A stretch of 64,000 nucleotides of DNA from Labrys miyagiensis (GTDB lineage Bacteria; Pseudomonadota; Alphaproteobacteria; Rhizobiales; Labraceae). The stretch's first letter is position 1. Every line of letters starts with the position of its first letter. Below are positions 36,973 to 45,771 of this stretch, piece after piece. The notes under the pieces are model-generated. The model did not search any database and was not told the origin of the DNA. It saw only the letters and a program-made list of their open reading frames with translations. A program made the translations under genes and the position numbers. Location of the stretch: the NCBI RefSeq assembly GCF_030160835.1, contig NZ_BSPC01000004.1:1-64000 (forward strand), in the 5' to 3' direction.

Positions 36973-38406
36973 GTGAGCTACGGTCTCTATATCGGCAGGA
37001 ATCATACGGCTGACGGCATCGCCTATCTCGCCGGCTATGGCGACGAGCCGTCCAGCCACTGGCTGGAAATCGTGCCGCGCCGGCACCACGCACCTGGCAC
37101 TGTGATCAGCGTCGGAGTGACGCAGCAGGCCGATCTACCGGGGCGGATGAGCGAAATTCCGCAGGTTGCCGAGACATCGCGGCATATTCGCGTCAGCTAC
37201 AGCCATTACAAAGGCGTGCCGTCGCCGCTGACCAATGGTGGGCTCAACGAGCATGGCGTCGCCGTGCGCGACATCTGGTCGCCGTCCCGTCCCGAGCTGA
37301 TCGCCATGACGCCGGTGGACCAGAGTGGCCCCAATTACAGTGACCTTGCCCGTATCCTTTTGGAGAGGGCCAGGACGGCACGCGACGGCGTCGAAATCAT
37401 CGCCGATCTCATTGCCCGCCATGGCTATGCCGACTATGGCGGCAACTCACATCTGATCGCCGATGCCGAGGAAGCCTGGGTGGTGATCGAGTTTTCGGGC
37501 GGGCAGGGTCTGTGGGTGGCCGAGCGGCTCGGACCCGACGCCATCCGTGCCTCGCGCCCGGGCTATGTCGGCGTGGTGCCGGTGCATGACTCCCGCCCGG
37601 CCGACTTCCTCTATCCCGCGCATTTCGTCTCCTTCGCGCGCGGGCAGGGCTGGTATAGCGGCGAGGGGCCGTTCGATGCCAATGCAGTCTATGGCGACGG
37701 CAGGGGGCGCTGGGCCGGTGCCGCCTGGATCGAGGCCGAGATGGCAGGACGCGCCCGGCGGCCTGGCAAGATCGGGCTTGCCGATGTGATTTGGGCCGTG
37801 CGCACGGCGCGGCTTACCGGCGATACGGCCGGCTATGGCCAAGTGGTGCCCCTGGCGACGCCGGCCCACAAGGAGCTCCGCATGCTTTGGCACACGCAGG
37901 TCGGCGCCGTTGCCGCGCCCTTCGTGCCGGTGTTCATGGGCGTTGCCGAGGTTCCCGAAGAGTATCGCGCCCACCGTTATCTCAGCGGGGGCGAGGCCGC
38001 CCGCTTCCTCGACACGCGGCACGCGGACAAGGGGCGCTCCGACACGGTCTCGCTGATACCGCAGGGCATCGAGTCGACCCGTTCGGCCAGCGCGGCCGGC
38101 AAGCGCCTGCTCAACCTCATCTTCCAGCATCACGAGGCCTTCCTGCCGGAAGCGACCGCGCTGTGGGAGGCGATCGAGGCCGAGCTGAGCCGCAGCCAGG
38201 CCGGAATCGTCCGCAGCGCCGCCGTTCTCCTCGATGCCGGCGAGAGCGAGCTCGCGACCGGGCTCCTGACCTATTACAGCCACACGGAGCTGAGGCGCGC
38301 CCTCGACAGCATCGAGCAGCTTGCCCAAAGCCTGGAGCTGCGCACCCGCTACCGACACGGCTTCAGGACCGATCCGGTGCCTCTGTCACCGCCACAGATC
38401 TGGTGA
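36973..38406 (+). CDS. C69-type Ntn hydrolase (dipeptidase-like) with N-terminal Ser
   Basis: A 477-aa protein of the C69 dipeptidase/secernin superfamily of N-terminal-nucleophile hydrolases. The start fits GTG 36973, with GGAGG 5 nt upstream, giving MSYGLYIGRNHTADGIAYLA. After Met removal the first residue would be Ser, where family members normally have Cys as nucleophile. Other family parts are present: GYGDEPSSHWLEIVPRRHH, the GGLNEHGVAVRDIWSPSRP block, ADAEEAWVVIEFSGGQ, and the late HHEAFLPEATALWEAIEAEL. Cytoplasmic. Likely an amidase or dipeptidase. Confidence 0.82.
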   Translation: MSYGLYIGRNHTADGIAYLAGYGDEPSSHWLEIVPRRHHAPGTVISVGVTQQADLPGRMSEIPQVAETSRHIRVSYSHYKGVPSPLTNGGLNEHGVAVRDIWSPSRPELIAMTPVDQSGPNYSDLARILLERARTARDGVEIIADLIARHGYADYGGNSHLIADAEEAWVVIEFSGGQGLWVAERLGPDAIRASRPGYVGVVPVHDSRPADFLYPAHFVSFARGQGWYSGEGPFDANAVYGDGRGRWAGAAWIEAEMAGRARRPGKIGLADVIWAVRTARLTGDTAGYGQVVPLATPAHKELRMLWHTQVGAVAAPFVPVFMGVAEVPEEYRAHRYLSGGEAARFLDTRHADKGRSDTVSLIPQGIESTRSASAAGKRLLNLIFQHHEAFLPEATALWEAIEAELSRSQAGIVRSAAVLLDAGESELATGLLTYYSHTELRRALDSIEQLAQSLELRTRYRHGFRTDPVPLSPPQIW

Positions 38407-38671
38407 CAATGACAGGGCGGGGCGGGCGCATGCCTGGACTGCGGTACGCGCAACCTTCACCGGGCATCCCGCGTTGAATCGATCGTACCGGCCCGGTGGA
38501 TAGGTCAAACTCGTCGATTTTCCGAGATCTTTCGAAATTTTCGGAAAGCGCCTTTGCCTACACAATGAGCGCCGCCAGGTCTGTACATCGGGCGACAAAG
38601 GCGGCATAGCGCTGGCAAGGATCGATTTTGACAATATGATCGGTTGCTGAGTGATCAGGGGAGACGCACAA

Positions 38672-40096
38672 GTGGCACAGGCAGATATTGCAGTCATCGG
38701 CATGGCGGTGATGGGGCGCAACCTCGCCATGAACATCGCCGAAAAGGGTTTCAAGGTCGCCGTCTTCAACCGCTCCCCGGCGCGCACGGATGAGGCGATC
38801 AAGGAAGCGGGCGATCTCGCCGGCAACATGATCGCCTGCCACACGATCGAAGAGCTCATCGCTGCCCTCAAGCCGCCGCGCGCGCTTCTGCTGATGGTCA
38901 AGGCCGGCGCCGCCGTCGACGAGACCATCGACCAGTTGAAGCCCCATCTTTCGCAGGGCGACATCATCATCGATGCCGGCAATGCCAATTACCGCGACAG
39001 CGTCGCCCATGACAAAGCGCTCGGCGCCGAGGGCTTCCAGTTCCTCGGCGTCGGCGTGTCCGGTGGCGAGGAGGGCGCCCGCCACGGCCCCTCGATCATG
39101 GTCGGCGGCAGCCCCAAGGCCTATGAGCGCGTCAAGGATGTGCTGAACGCCATCGCGGCCCGCTATGAAGGCGCGTCCTGCTGCGGCTATATGGGCCCTG
39201 CCGGCGCCGGCCATTTCGTTAAGACGCTGCATAACGGCATCGAATATGCCGACATGCAGATGATTGCCGAAGCCTATGGCCTGATGCGCTCGGGCCTGGG
39301 CATGACGCCCGCTGCCATCGCCGATGTGTTCGAAGGCTGGACAAAGGGGCCGTTGGCCTCCTACCTCACCGAAATCTCGGTGCAGGCGCTGCGTTCAGTC
39401 GATCCGACCACGAGCAAGCCTCTGGTTGATGTCATCCTCGACAGCGCGGGACAGAAGGGCACGGGCCGCTGGTCCGCCATCGAGGCGCTCGACCTCGGCG
39501 TGCCTGCCAGCGCCATTGCGGCGGCGGTGGAAGCCCGCGGCCTCTCTTCCATGCGCAGCCTGCGCCAGGCGGTGAATGGGGCCTTGGGCGATGCCGAGCG
39601 GGCGCCGATCGGTTCGGCCACGCCTGAGATCATCGCCGACATCGAGAAGACGCTGCTCACCGGCAAGATCCTCGCTTACGCCCAGGGCTTCGACGTGCTC
39701 GCCGCCGGCTCCAGGCAATTCGACTGGAACCTGCCGCTGGCCGAGATCGCCAAGATCTGGCGTGCGGGCTGCATCATCCGCTCGCGCATGCTCGATTCGA
39801 TGTCGAAGGCTTATTCCGCCACGCCCGCGCCCGAATCGCTGATCCTCGATCCGGACTTCGCCGGTGAGCTGAAGGCGGCCCTGCCGTCCGCCCGCAAAAT
39901 CCTGGGCCTCGCCGTCGCCAACGGCCATCCGGTGCCGGCGCTGACTTCGGCGGTGAACTATCTGCAGCAACTGCGCACCAGCCGCGCCACGGTGGACCTG
40001 GTCCAGGCCCAGCGCGACATCTTTGGCGCCCATGGTTTCGAGCGTATCGACCAGCCCGGCGCCCATCATGGCCCCTGGCATACGGGCGCCGAGTGA
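38672..40096 (+). CDS. gnd: 6-phosphogluconate dehydrogenase, decarboxylating
   Basis: NADP-dependent oxidative decarboxylation of 6-phosphogluconate to ribulose 5-phosphate. The 474-aa product has the Rossmann start ADIAVIGMAVMGRNLAMNIA, VGVSGGEEGARHGPSIMVGG, the catalytic Lys/His/Asn in GAGHFVKTLHNGIEYADMQ, and the C-terminal LVQAQRDIFGAHGFERID. The full-length dimer-type enzyme, not the short YqeC type. GTG 38672 is chosen for its GGGGAG site. A 10-bp-stem terminator follows. Confidence 0.97.
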   Translation: MAQADIAVIGMAVMGRNLAMNIAEKGFKVAVFNRSPARTDEAIKEAGDLAGNMIACHTIEELIAALKPPRALLLMVKAGAAVDETIDQLKPHLSQGDIIIDAGNANYRDSVAHDKALGAEGFQFLGVGVSGGEEGARHGPSIMVGGSPKAYERVKDVLNAIAARYEGASCCGYMGPAGAGHFVKTLHNGIEYADMQMIAEAYGLMRSGLGMTPAAIADVFEGWTKGPLASYLTEISVQALRSVDPTTSKPLVDVILDSAGQKGTGRWSAIEALDLGVPASAIAAAVEARGLSSMRSLRQAVNGALGDAERAPIGSATPEIIADIEKTLLTGKILAYAQGFDVLAAGSRQFDWNLPLAEIAKIWRAGCIIRSRMLDSMSKAYSATPAPESLILDPDFAGELKAALPSARKILGLAVANGHPVPALTSAVNYLQQLRTSRATVDLVQAQRDIFGAHGFERIDQPGAHHGPWHTGAE

Positions 40097-40109
40097 ACCC
40101 CGTGAAAAA

Positions 40110-40138
40110 GGCTGGAGCCGCGAGGCTCCAGCCTTTTT
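40110..40138. terminator. gnd terminator
   Basis: Perfect stem GGCTGGAGCC / GGCTCCAGCC, GCGA loop, then TTTTT on the plus strand and AAAAA before the stem, so it works in both directions. It starts 14 nt past the gnd stop. Confidence 0.95.
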
Positions 40139-40280
40139 GATTCGGAGCAGCTCCCGCGTGCTCAGAAGCGGGAAACGCAGCAACAAAATGTCTATCGCAA
40201 CAGTGTATTCTGGATATGCCTAGAATCACCTGCATTCATGCCCATATTGGAGCAGAAGCAAGCCCGCGCTGACGAAAACT

Positions 40281-40613
40281 TTATTTGGGCGGATGATTCC
40301 ATTTCTTGAAAAGGTCGGCGATCACATTCATGAGTAGCTTATTGGGGTTGTTCTGGCATTCTTTCTTCACGACCAAGATGATGCCATTGCCATCCGTGCT
40401 GCTGCCGACCCAATGATTGTCGTTGCGGCTATCCAGCCCCGTCCACCAACCCAGAATCCAGGTATTGCCTTCCCCCTCGAGTTGCGGCGTGGACAGCCAA
40501 TATTTGCACGGCATGGTGCCGATACCGACCGCCATGTAATCATAGGCCTGCGCCTGCGATACGCCCAACACCACCGGCATCGCCGCAGCCACGGCCAAGA
40601 CAGACTTCCTCAC
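40281..40613 (-). CDS. Small secreted protein, function unknown
   Basis: A 110-aa protein with signal peptide (VLAVAAAMPVVLGVSQAQA). The mature part has two Cys (PCKYWLS and KKECQNN) and a WILGWWTGLDSRN segment; the layout Cys-x-x-Trp ... WxxGxxxG ... Cys ... NP recalls small periplasmic HdeA-like or related proteins, but I cannot assign a family. GTG start at 40613 overlaps the stop of the upstream gene (GTGA), so the two are co-translated. Confidence 0.6.
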   Translation of the reverse strand: MRKSVLAVAAAMPVVLGVSQAQAYDYMAVGIGTMPCKYWLSTPQLEGEGNTWILGWWTGLDSRNDNHWVGSSTDGNGIILVVKKECQNNPNKLLMNVIADLFKKWNHPPK

Positions 40614-40909
40614 CCTTCATTCCCATCACTGACAAAGTCAAAATGCTCCCCCTGCGGCGCGCGGTTGCGTGCGAGGCGGACTCCGACACCTCTACCATGA
40701 TCCCAGATAAATTCGACCCCTCCCGTTTCGAGGGCCCGTCGAATGGCTGCGGCATTGGCCGCGGTAATCTGGGGGACGTCGTCGGCGGCATCCGCACGGC
40801 GGATAGTCGCCACACCCAGCCTGGAGGCGTCGGCCAGCTTCTGGGCCGTCCAGCGGAGCAAGGCGCGGCCTGCCCGGATCTGGGCTCCTGTGATCGGGGT
40901 CGCATGCAT
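40610..40909 (-). CDS. Small helix-turn-helix protein
   Basis: A 99-aa protein similar to small rhizobial XRE-type regulators: ITGAQIRAGRALLRWTAQKL, then ADASRLGVATIRRADAADD as the helix-turn-helix, and a C-terminal part with RALETGGVEFIWDHGRGVGV. The final GGVEFI...GVRL motif recurs in that group. Overlaps the secreted-protein gene by 4 nt. Target unknown; autoregulation is plausible. Confidence 0.78.
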   Translation of the reverse strand: MHATPITGAQIRAGRALLRWTAQKLADASRLGVATIRRADAADDVPQITAANAAAIRRALETGGVEFIWDHGRGVGVRLARNRAPQGEHFDFVSDGNEG

Positions 40910-41041
40910 GAAGCCTCTCCCCTTTTTGATCTTATGATCATATTCGCATCAGCGATTATACGCTGTAAGGCCTTCCCATGAAACCGGGCTTCTGCGGTTC
41001 GGGAGGGCAATCGCCTCGGGTTGATTTGACGCTCTCCTTGT

Positions 41042-41128
41042 CGTCATTGCGAGCGAAGCGAAGCAATCCAGGGGGCAACGGACACTGCTCTTCGACCCCT
41101 GGATTGCTTCGCTGCGCTCGCAATGACG
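41042..41128. repeat. Family C palindromic repeat
   Basis: CGTCATTGCGAGCGAAGCGA at the left and its near complement ending CTCGCAATGACG at the right, with AGCAATCCAGG / CCTGGATTGCT inside. A repeat type very common in Hyphomicrobiales. It takes up part of the 448-bp gap before the phosphatase gene; the rest of the gap shows nothing recognised. Confidence 0.88.
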
Positions 41129-41357
41129 AGTGAGCCTGCACAATACCCCATCATCGTTCGCGTCGCGTTTCGTGAACCTGAAGCGATTGCCCTGGCAGCT
41201 CCGTTCCTCGCCGATGCCTGCAATCGTGGATCGTGGGCCACAGGCAGCACACCCCCCAAAAGATAGCTGCCATCTTTACCTTCCGGAAATAAACAGCCCT
41301 TTTTTGGCTGCAATCCACGCGCGAATAGGAACTCTCCTTGTTGTGTGTGGTCCTGTA

Positions 41358-41933
41358 ATGCTTCCCGGCCGAAAATCGATCCTTGCCGTGACTGGCGGAT
41401 GTCTCCTCGCCGCCGTGCTCGCCGTCGGCGCCTATGCGAGCAATGCCCTCCTTACCGGTAATTTCGGCACCGTCGTGCCCGGCGAGGTCTATCGGTCCGC
41501 CCAACTCGGCAACGGGCTGATGACCCGCGTCGTTCAGCGCTACGGCATCAAGACCATCATCAATCTGCGCGGTGCCAATCCCGGCGAGCACTGGTACGAC
41601 AAGGAACTGGCTGACGCGAAGGCGCTCGGCGTCGCGCATATCGATTTCAGCATGTCCGCCAAGCACGAGTTGACGCAGGCCCGGGCTCAGCAATTGATCG
41701 AGCTGATGGCGAAGGCGCCCAAGCCCTTGCTGATCCACTGCAATTCCGGCTCCGACCGCACCGGCCTTGCCTCGGCCCTCTACGTGGCCTCGATCGCCAA
41801 GCAGGGCGAGGACGCGGCCGAGGGACAGCTTTCGCTGCGTTTCGGGCACGTCTCGCTGCCCTTCGTGCCCGAATATGCAATGGACCAGACTTGGGAGAGC
41901 CTCGAGCCCTGGCTCGGTTTCGGCGATTCCTGA
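41358..41933 (+). CDS. Membrane-anchored dual-specificity-type phosphatase
   Basis: A 191-aa protein with an N-terminal membrane anchor or uncleaved signal (AVTGGCLLAAVLAVGAYAS), then a DSP/PTP-like phosphatase domain: VVPGEVYRSAQLG, GIKTIINLRGANPGEHWYDK, and the P-loop HCNSGSDRTG (C-x5-R). The general acid Asp may lie in the WYDKELADA region. Similar proteins are found near lipid or exopolysaccharide genes; here it stands alone. Start 41358 has only weak ribosome-site support. Confidence 0.85.
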   Translation: MLPGRKSILAVTGGCLLAAVLAVGAYASNALLTGNFGTVVPGEVYRSAQLGNGLMTRVVQRYGIKTIINLRGANPGEHWYDKELADAKALGVAHIDFSMSAKHELTQARAQQLIELMAKAPKPLLIHCNSGSDRTGLASALYVASIAKQGEDAAEGQLSLRFGHVSLPFVPEYAMDQTWESLEPWLGFGDS

Positions 41934-41945
41934 GAGGACCGTTTA

Positions 41946-42036
41946 GGGATCGTTAAAAATAAGTGCTTCCAGCACGACGCTTTTGCGCCTCTCCACTCTG
42001 CTTAACACCGGCTTGCCGATTTACTGATTCCTTAAC
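41946..42036 (+). repeat. Family G direct repeat, copy 1
   Basis: Begins GGGATCGTTAAAAATAAGTG and includes GCGCCTCTCC and CCGGCTTGCCGATTTACTG. It matches 42818-42898 over its length, with a ~9-nt gap. It lies right after the phosphatase stop. Confidence 0.7.
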
Positions 42037-42817
42037 AATCCCCAAGCGTCAGACGCTCTCGCCTCCGCCGCTTTCTCACCGCAATGCGCAAGCGGTCTCG
42101 TTCCCACGCCCTTTCCGGCTGGGTTGATGAGGAGACCGGGAGATGGCGGCTGCGGGGCAGCCGTGAAAGCAAGATCATGGAAGATGCAGGCCGCACTGTC
42201 GGTGCAGGCCGCCATCGCCCCGTTCCGGCTGCCTGGCCCGCTGACAAGGCGCGCAAGGCCACCTGTTTTTCCGCCTTATGAAGGCGGAGGCGAGCCGGGA
42301 GCGGATGGCACGGACCATCCGAACCTGACCAGCCGGCTCGGTCAAGGGGCTCAGCGCTGCAGTCCTGGCCGGACAGTGGCATGAACCGTCTTCACCGCAT
42401 CGGCGGGAGATGGGACGAAGGCGCCGCCGGGCTCAAGCCCGTCACGCTCCGTCCAGGGATCGCGTGGCACTTCCATGGGGTGCCGATCCCGTCTGTCCCG
42501 CTCGTCACCCCCTGGAGGCCGGCTTCCAGAGGAGCAGGACCGCCGCTTGCGCCCGCCACTTGGACAGGCTGTCGGGGTGGATGGAGGCGTTCGGAGCCGG
42601 GTTGTACCTGCGCCGGCCGCTGACGCCTCATTCCGTCAGGGAATAAAACATAGGGGCGAAAGAAAGTCAATATCGGTTCTGTGTTTGTCCAACCCAATCG
42701 GATGAACACCCTTATAGTCATCCCGTGTGCACTGCGCCTGCCGCCGAAGGAGGATGCCAGGCAGGGCGCTGTCGATTGATCCGGTCGCTGACGAGCGGTT
42801 TGATCGGGTAACCCAAG
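42037..42817. other. ~780-bp unexplained region between direct repeats
   Basis: GC-rich with several short hairpins (for example GGCACTTCCATGGGGTGCC at ~42467-42485 and CTCAAGCCC/GGGCTTGAG-type pairs). Frames present are short and show no family features. I looked for RNase P, tmRNA, 6S, SRP RNA and cobalamin riboswitch cores and did not find them. Could be a structured RNA or a decayed insertion. Confidence 0.4.
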
Positions 42818-42898
42818 GGATTGTTCAGGATTAAGCGCTTCAAGCACCGCGCCTCTCCCGCACTCCCGGCACTGGCTTGCCGGTTCACTTGTTTTTAA
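42818..42898 (+). repeat. Family G direct repeat, copy 2
   Basis: GGGATTGTTCAGGATTAAGC, then GCGCCTCTCC and ACTGGCTTGCCGGTTCACTT, ending TTTTTAACG. Same orientation as copy 1. It ends 8 nt before the stop of the ArsB-like gene. Confidence 0.7.
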
Positions 42899-42905
42899 CG
42901 GCCCC

Positions 42906-44177
42906 TTACCAGAACCAAGCCTGCAGGCTGAGCGCGCCCAAAGCGAGGAGCAGGGCCGGCGGCATGGCGATGAAGCCGATCTTCAGAAAGGCCCAGGCGC
43001 TCACGCCATGCCCCTCGCGCCTGAGCGCGGTGAGCCAGAGAATGGTGGCAAGCGAGCCCGTAATCGAAAGGTTCGGGCCGATATCGATGCCGATCACCGC
43101 CGCTGCCCGGATGGCATCCGGCACCTGAGCCGCTTGCACCGTGCTGCCGGCGATCAGCCCCGCTGGCAGATTGTTGGTGACGTTGCAGGTGAAGGCGGTG
43201 ACAAGGCCGGTGATCCAGCTCGCCGCCGGGACCGATTGTCGGGCGAGCGCCTGCAGGTGATCGACCAGGGCGGTGAGTACCCCCGTTCCTTCCAGGGCTT
43301 GCACCAGCACGAACAGGCCCGCCACCAGCGGCAGCACGCCCCAGGAAATGTCACGCATGACATGGCGCAGCATGGTGGGGGCCCCCTCCTTGCCGATGAT
43401 GGCGACGACCAGCGTGGTGGCGATGCCGGCGATCGCCGTCGGCAGGCCGAGATCGCGGCCGAGAGCCGAAGCGATCATCAGGCCGATGGCCGTGGCGCCA
43501 ATGCCGAGCGCCGCGGTGATGGCGCCCCGCGAGAGCGGCGCCTCGGCGATGTCGCTGGCGATCGCGCCGGCGAAATGGCTGCGGAAGGTCAGGCGCAGGG
43601 CGGCATAGGTCGCGGCGATCGCCGCGAGCGAGGGCAACGTGAAGATGGCGAGCCATTGCAGGAGAGGCGGCATGGCCGTGCCCTGCACCACCAGATTGGC
43701 GGGGTTGGAGATCGGCAGCACGAAGGAAGCGGCATTGGCGACCAGGGCGCAGACGAGGAGATAGGGCAGGGGCTTGTCGATCCGCGCCGTGCGCATCGCG
43801 GCCGCAACAGCCGGCGTCATCACCACCGCGGTGGCGTCGTTCGACAGGAAGACCGTGACCACCACGCCGACGCCATAGACCAACGCGAAAAGGCGGAGCG
43901 GCGAGCCCTCGGCATGGCGCATGGCCTGCACCGCGAGCCAGTCGAACAACCCTTCATAGCGCGCGATCTCGGCCAGCAGCATCATGCCGATCAGGAAGAG
44001 ATAGACGTCGGTACCGCGCGCCACGCCGGCCAGCGCCAGGTGCGGCGAGAGCAGGCCGAGGGCAAGCAAGAGCGCCGCGCCCGCCACGGCCCAGATCGCC
44101 TCGGGCCAGTTGAACGGACGCAGGATGACGGCAGCGGTCGAGACAGCGGCTATGCCGAGCGTGAGGTTTTCAGACAT
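42906..44177 (-). CDS. ArsB/SLC13-type anion permease
   Basis: A 423-aa inner-membrane protein with ~11 membrane segments of the ion-transporter (ArsB/NhaD/CitMHS) superfamily. Seen: VVVTVFLSNDATAVVMTPAV, ASFVLPISNPANLVV in the first hairpin repeat, NVTNNLPAGLIAG and GIDIGPNLSITGSLATILWL in the second. The last motif is typical of ArsB arsenite exporters. There is no arsR, arsC or arsA beside it, so arsenite export is only one option; another small anion is possible. Confidence 0.85.
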   Translation of the reverse strand: MSENLTLGIAAVSTAAVILRPFNWPEAIWAVAGAALLLALGLLSPHLALAGVARGTDVYLFLIGMMLLAEIARYEGLFDWLAVQAMRHAEGSPLRLFALVYGVGVVVTVFLSNDATAVVMTPAVAAAMRTARIDKPLPYLLVCALVANAASFVLPISNPANLVVQGTAMPPLLQWLAIFTLPSLAAIAATYAALRLTFRSHFAGAIASDIAEAPLSRGAITAALGIGATAIGLMIASALGRDLGLPTAIAGIATTLVVAIIGKEGAPTMLRHVMRDISWGVLPLVAGLFVLVQALEGTGVLTALVDHLQALARQSVPAASWITGLVTAFTCNVTNNLPAGLIAGSTVQAAQVPDAIRAAAVIGIDIGPNLSITGSLATILWLTALRREGHGVSAWAFLKIGFIAMPPALLLALGALSLQAWFW

Positions 44178-44332
44178 GCGGCCCTGTTACACGATGACGA
44201 TTGGCCTTGACTAGCGCTGGGCGGGACAATTGGTTCCGGCGTCGCCAGGGAAATGGGCGCAGTTTCGGGGGGCGGGGCGGTCTTCAGAGCCTGACTCAAA
44301 AGTCGTGAAGAAGCCGAGGGAGGCGCAGATTT

Positions 44333-44422
44333 TGTCATACCCGGGCTTGTCCCGGGTATCCAGACACCGCATTTCCAACGTTTGCGCTTCCCTGGATTGC
44401 CGGGACAAGCCCGGTAATGACA
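44333..44422. repeat. Family D palindromic repeat
   Basis: TGTCATACCCGGGCTTGTCC at the left; GGACAAGCCCGGTAATGACA at the right; inner GGGTATCCAG / CTGGATTGCC. It is in the 358-bp gap between the ArsB-like and aldo-keto reductase genes, where nothing else is seen. Confidence 0.88.
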
Positions 44423-44535
44423 GAAGTCGAGGTTCCGTCGACTTTCCGGTCAGGCTTTCCAGACCCGCCTCTTTCAGAGAGGGGACAGCTGTTGAGAGCC
44501 GAGTCTGAAGACCCGCCCGCCCAGTCGCGTTTCCA

Positions 44536-45567
44536 TCACCCTTCCGTCTGTGCCCAGGGCGTGGCGTCTGCGGGATCCGGCGCCATCAGCGTGTAGCGGT
44601 TGAACTCGGCCCAGGCGGCGGGATCGACCTTGAAGTCGAGCTGGGAGAGGTTGCGCGTCAGGCTCCTTGGATTGCCCGTGCCGATCAGCACCGAGGCGAC
44701 GGCCGGACTGCCGAGCGGGAACTGCATCGCCGCTGCCGCGAGTGGCACCTTGTAGGTCGAGGCCACGGTTTCGAGGCCACGCACGCGCTCCCGCACATCC
44801 TCGGATGCCGGACCGTAGTCGAAGGTGGCGCCCGGGATCGGGCCGGTGGCCAGGATGCCGGAATTGAAGACGCCGCCGATCACCAGGGAGGTCCCCTCCT
44901 TGAGGCAGCGCGCCAGCAGTTCCGGCTCGGCCGAGCGGTCGAGCAGCGAATAGCGCCCCGCCAGCAAGATGCAGTCGAGCGGGAAATGATCCATCAGATC
45001 CAGGCAGATCCGCACTTCGTTGACGCCGACGCCAACAGCCTTGATGGCACCCCGGCTCTTCAGCTCGCCGAGCGCCTTGAAGCCGCTGTCGAGGAGCGCG
45101 CGGACATGCCGGTCGTTCTCTGCCTGACCGTGGGTGAGAACGCCGATATCGTGGATATAGACGATGTCGATGCGGTTGAGGCCGAGGCGCGTCAGGCACT
45201 GGTCGAAGGCGCGCATGATGCCGTCATAGCTGTAGTCGTAGTCGGCGGCGAAGGGCAGGGGATCGGCAAAGCCGTAATCGGGCACCGCATGTTCCGGTAC
45301 AGGGCGCAGGACGCGGCCGACCTTGGTGGAGACCACATAGCTGTCGCGCGCTTTGCCATAAAGGAAATCGCCGAGCCTGAGCTCGGCAAGGCCATGCCCG
45401 TAACGCGGCGCAGTGTCGAAATAGCGGATGCCGGCGTCCCAGGCGACCTGGAGCGTGGCCGCCGCCTCGTCGCGGCTGACCGGCTTGTAGAGATTGCCGA
45501 TGCCCGTGCAGCCGAAGGAGAACTCGGTGACTTCGACGCTGGTGCGGCCGACCTTGCGTGTCTTCAT
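44536..45567 (-). CDS. Aldo/keto reductase, aldose 1-dehydrogenase-like
   Basis: A 343-aa NAD(P)-dependent TIM-barrel enzyme. Catalytic tetrad residues are seen: Asp in GIRYFDTAPRYGHG with its Tyr, Lys in YVVSTKVGRVLRP, and His in DIVYIHDIG. The long insertion PVPEHAVPDYGFADPLPFAA and the overall pattern match the D-threo-aldose (L-fucose) dehydrogenase branch. GAGGAAACGCC precedes ATG 45567. It is divergent from the enolase-family gene and shares its promoter region, which suggests a common sugar pathway: aldose to lactone here, sugar-acid dehydration by the neighbour. Confidence 0.88.
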   Translation of the reverse strand: MKTRKVGRTSVEVTEFSFGCTGIGNLYKPVSRDEAAATLQVAWDAGIRYFDTAPRYGHGLAELRLGDFLYGKARDSYVVSTKVGRVLRPVPEHAVPDYGFADPLPFAADYDYSYDGIMRAFDQCLTRLGLNRIDIVYIHDIGVLTHGQAENDRHVRALLDSGFKALGELKSRGAIKAVGVGVNEVRICLDLMDHFPLDCILLAGRYSLLDRSAEPELLARCLKEGTSLVIGGVFNSGILATGPIPGATFDYGPASEDVRERVRGLETVASTYKVPLAAAAMQFPLGSPAVASVLIGTGNPRSLTRNLSQLDFKVDPAAWAEFNRYTLMAPDPADATPWAQTEG

Positions 45568-45661
45568 GGCGTTTCCTCGCTTTTCTGGCTGTTGGCCCAA
45601 TTGAACGCGCCGGCGCAATCCGCGCAAGGCTCAGCGGGCACGATTCCCGCCGCGACAGCTC

Positions 45662-45684
45662 ATATTGCATAGTTCATGCAATAT
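45662..45684. promoter_or_regulatory. Palindromic operator 1 in divergent promoter
   Basis: ATATTGCAT, 5 nt, ATGCAATAT: perfect 9-bp arms. It lies midway between the divergent reductase and dehydratase genes, a natural site for the GntR regulator encoded in the same cluster. Confidence 0.75.
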
Positions 45685-45702
45685 TCTTGACGCCGTCAAG
45701 AA
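45684..45702. promoter_or_regulatory. Palindromic operator 2, abutting operator 1
   Basis: TTCTTGACG-C-CGTCAAGAA: perfect 9-bp arms around one base. It directly adjoins operator 1 and includes a TTGACG that could be a -35 element for the plus-strand operon. Confidence 0.7.
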
Positions 45703-45771
45703 GCGGGGCGTATGCCTGACGGGAGGCCGCCGGGAAAAGCGGCGTTGGGAGCGCTCAGCAAGGGAGGCCTC

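Noticed and set aside
42037-42817. RNase P RNA, tmRNA, 6S RNA or cobalamin riboswitch
   Set aside because: Core motifs of each (for example the RNase P GAGGAAAGTCC or the B12-box) are absent on both strands.
42906-44177. Arsenic-resistance island
   Set aside because: Only an ArsB-like permease is present; no arsR, arsC or arsA nearby.
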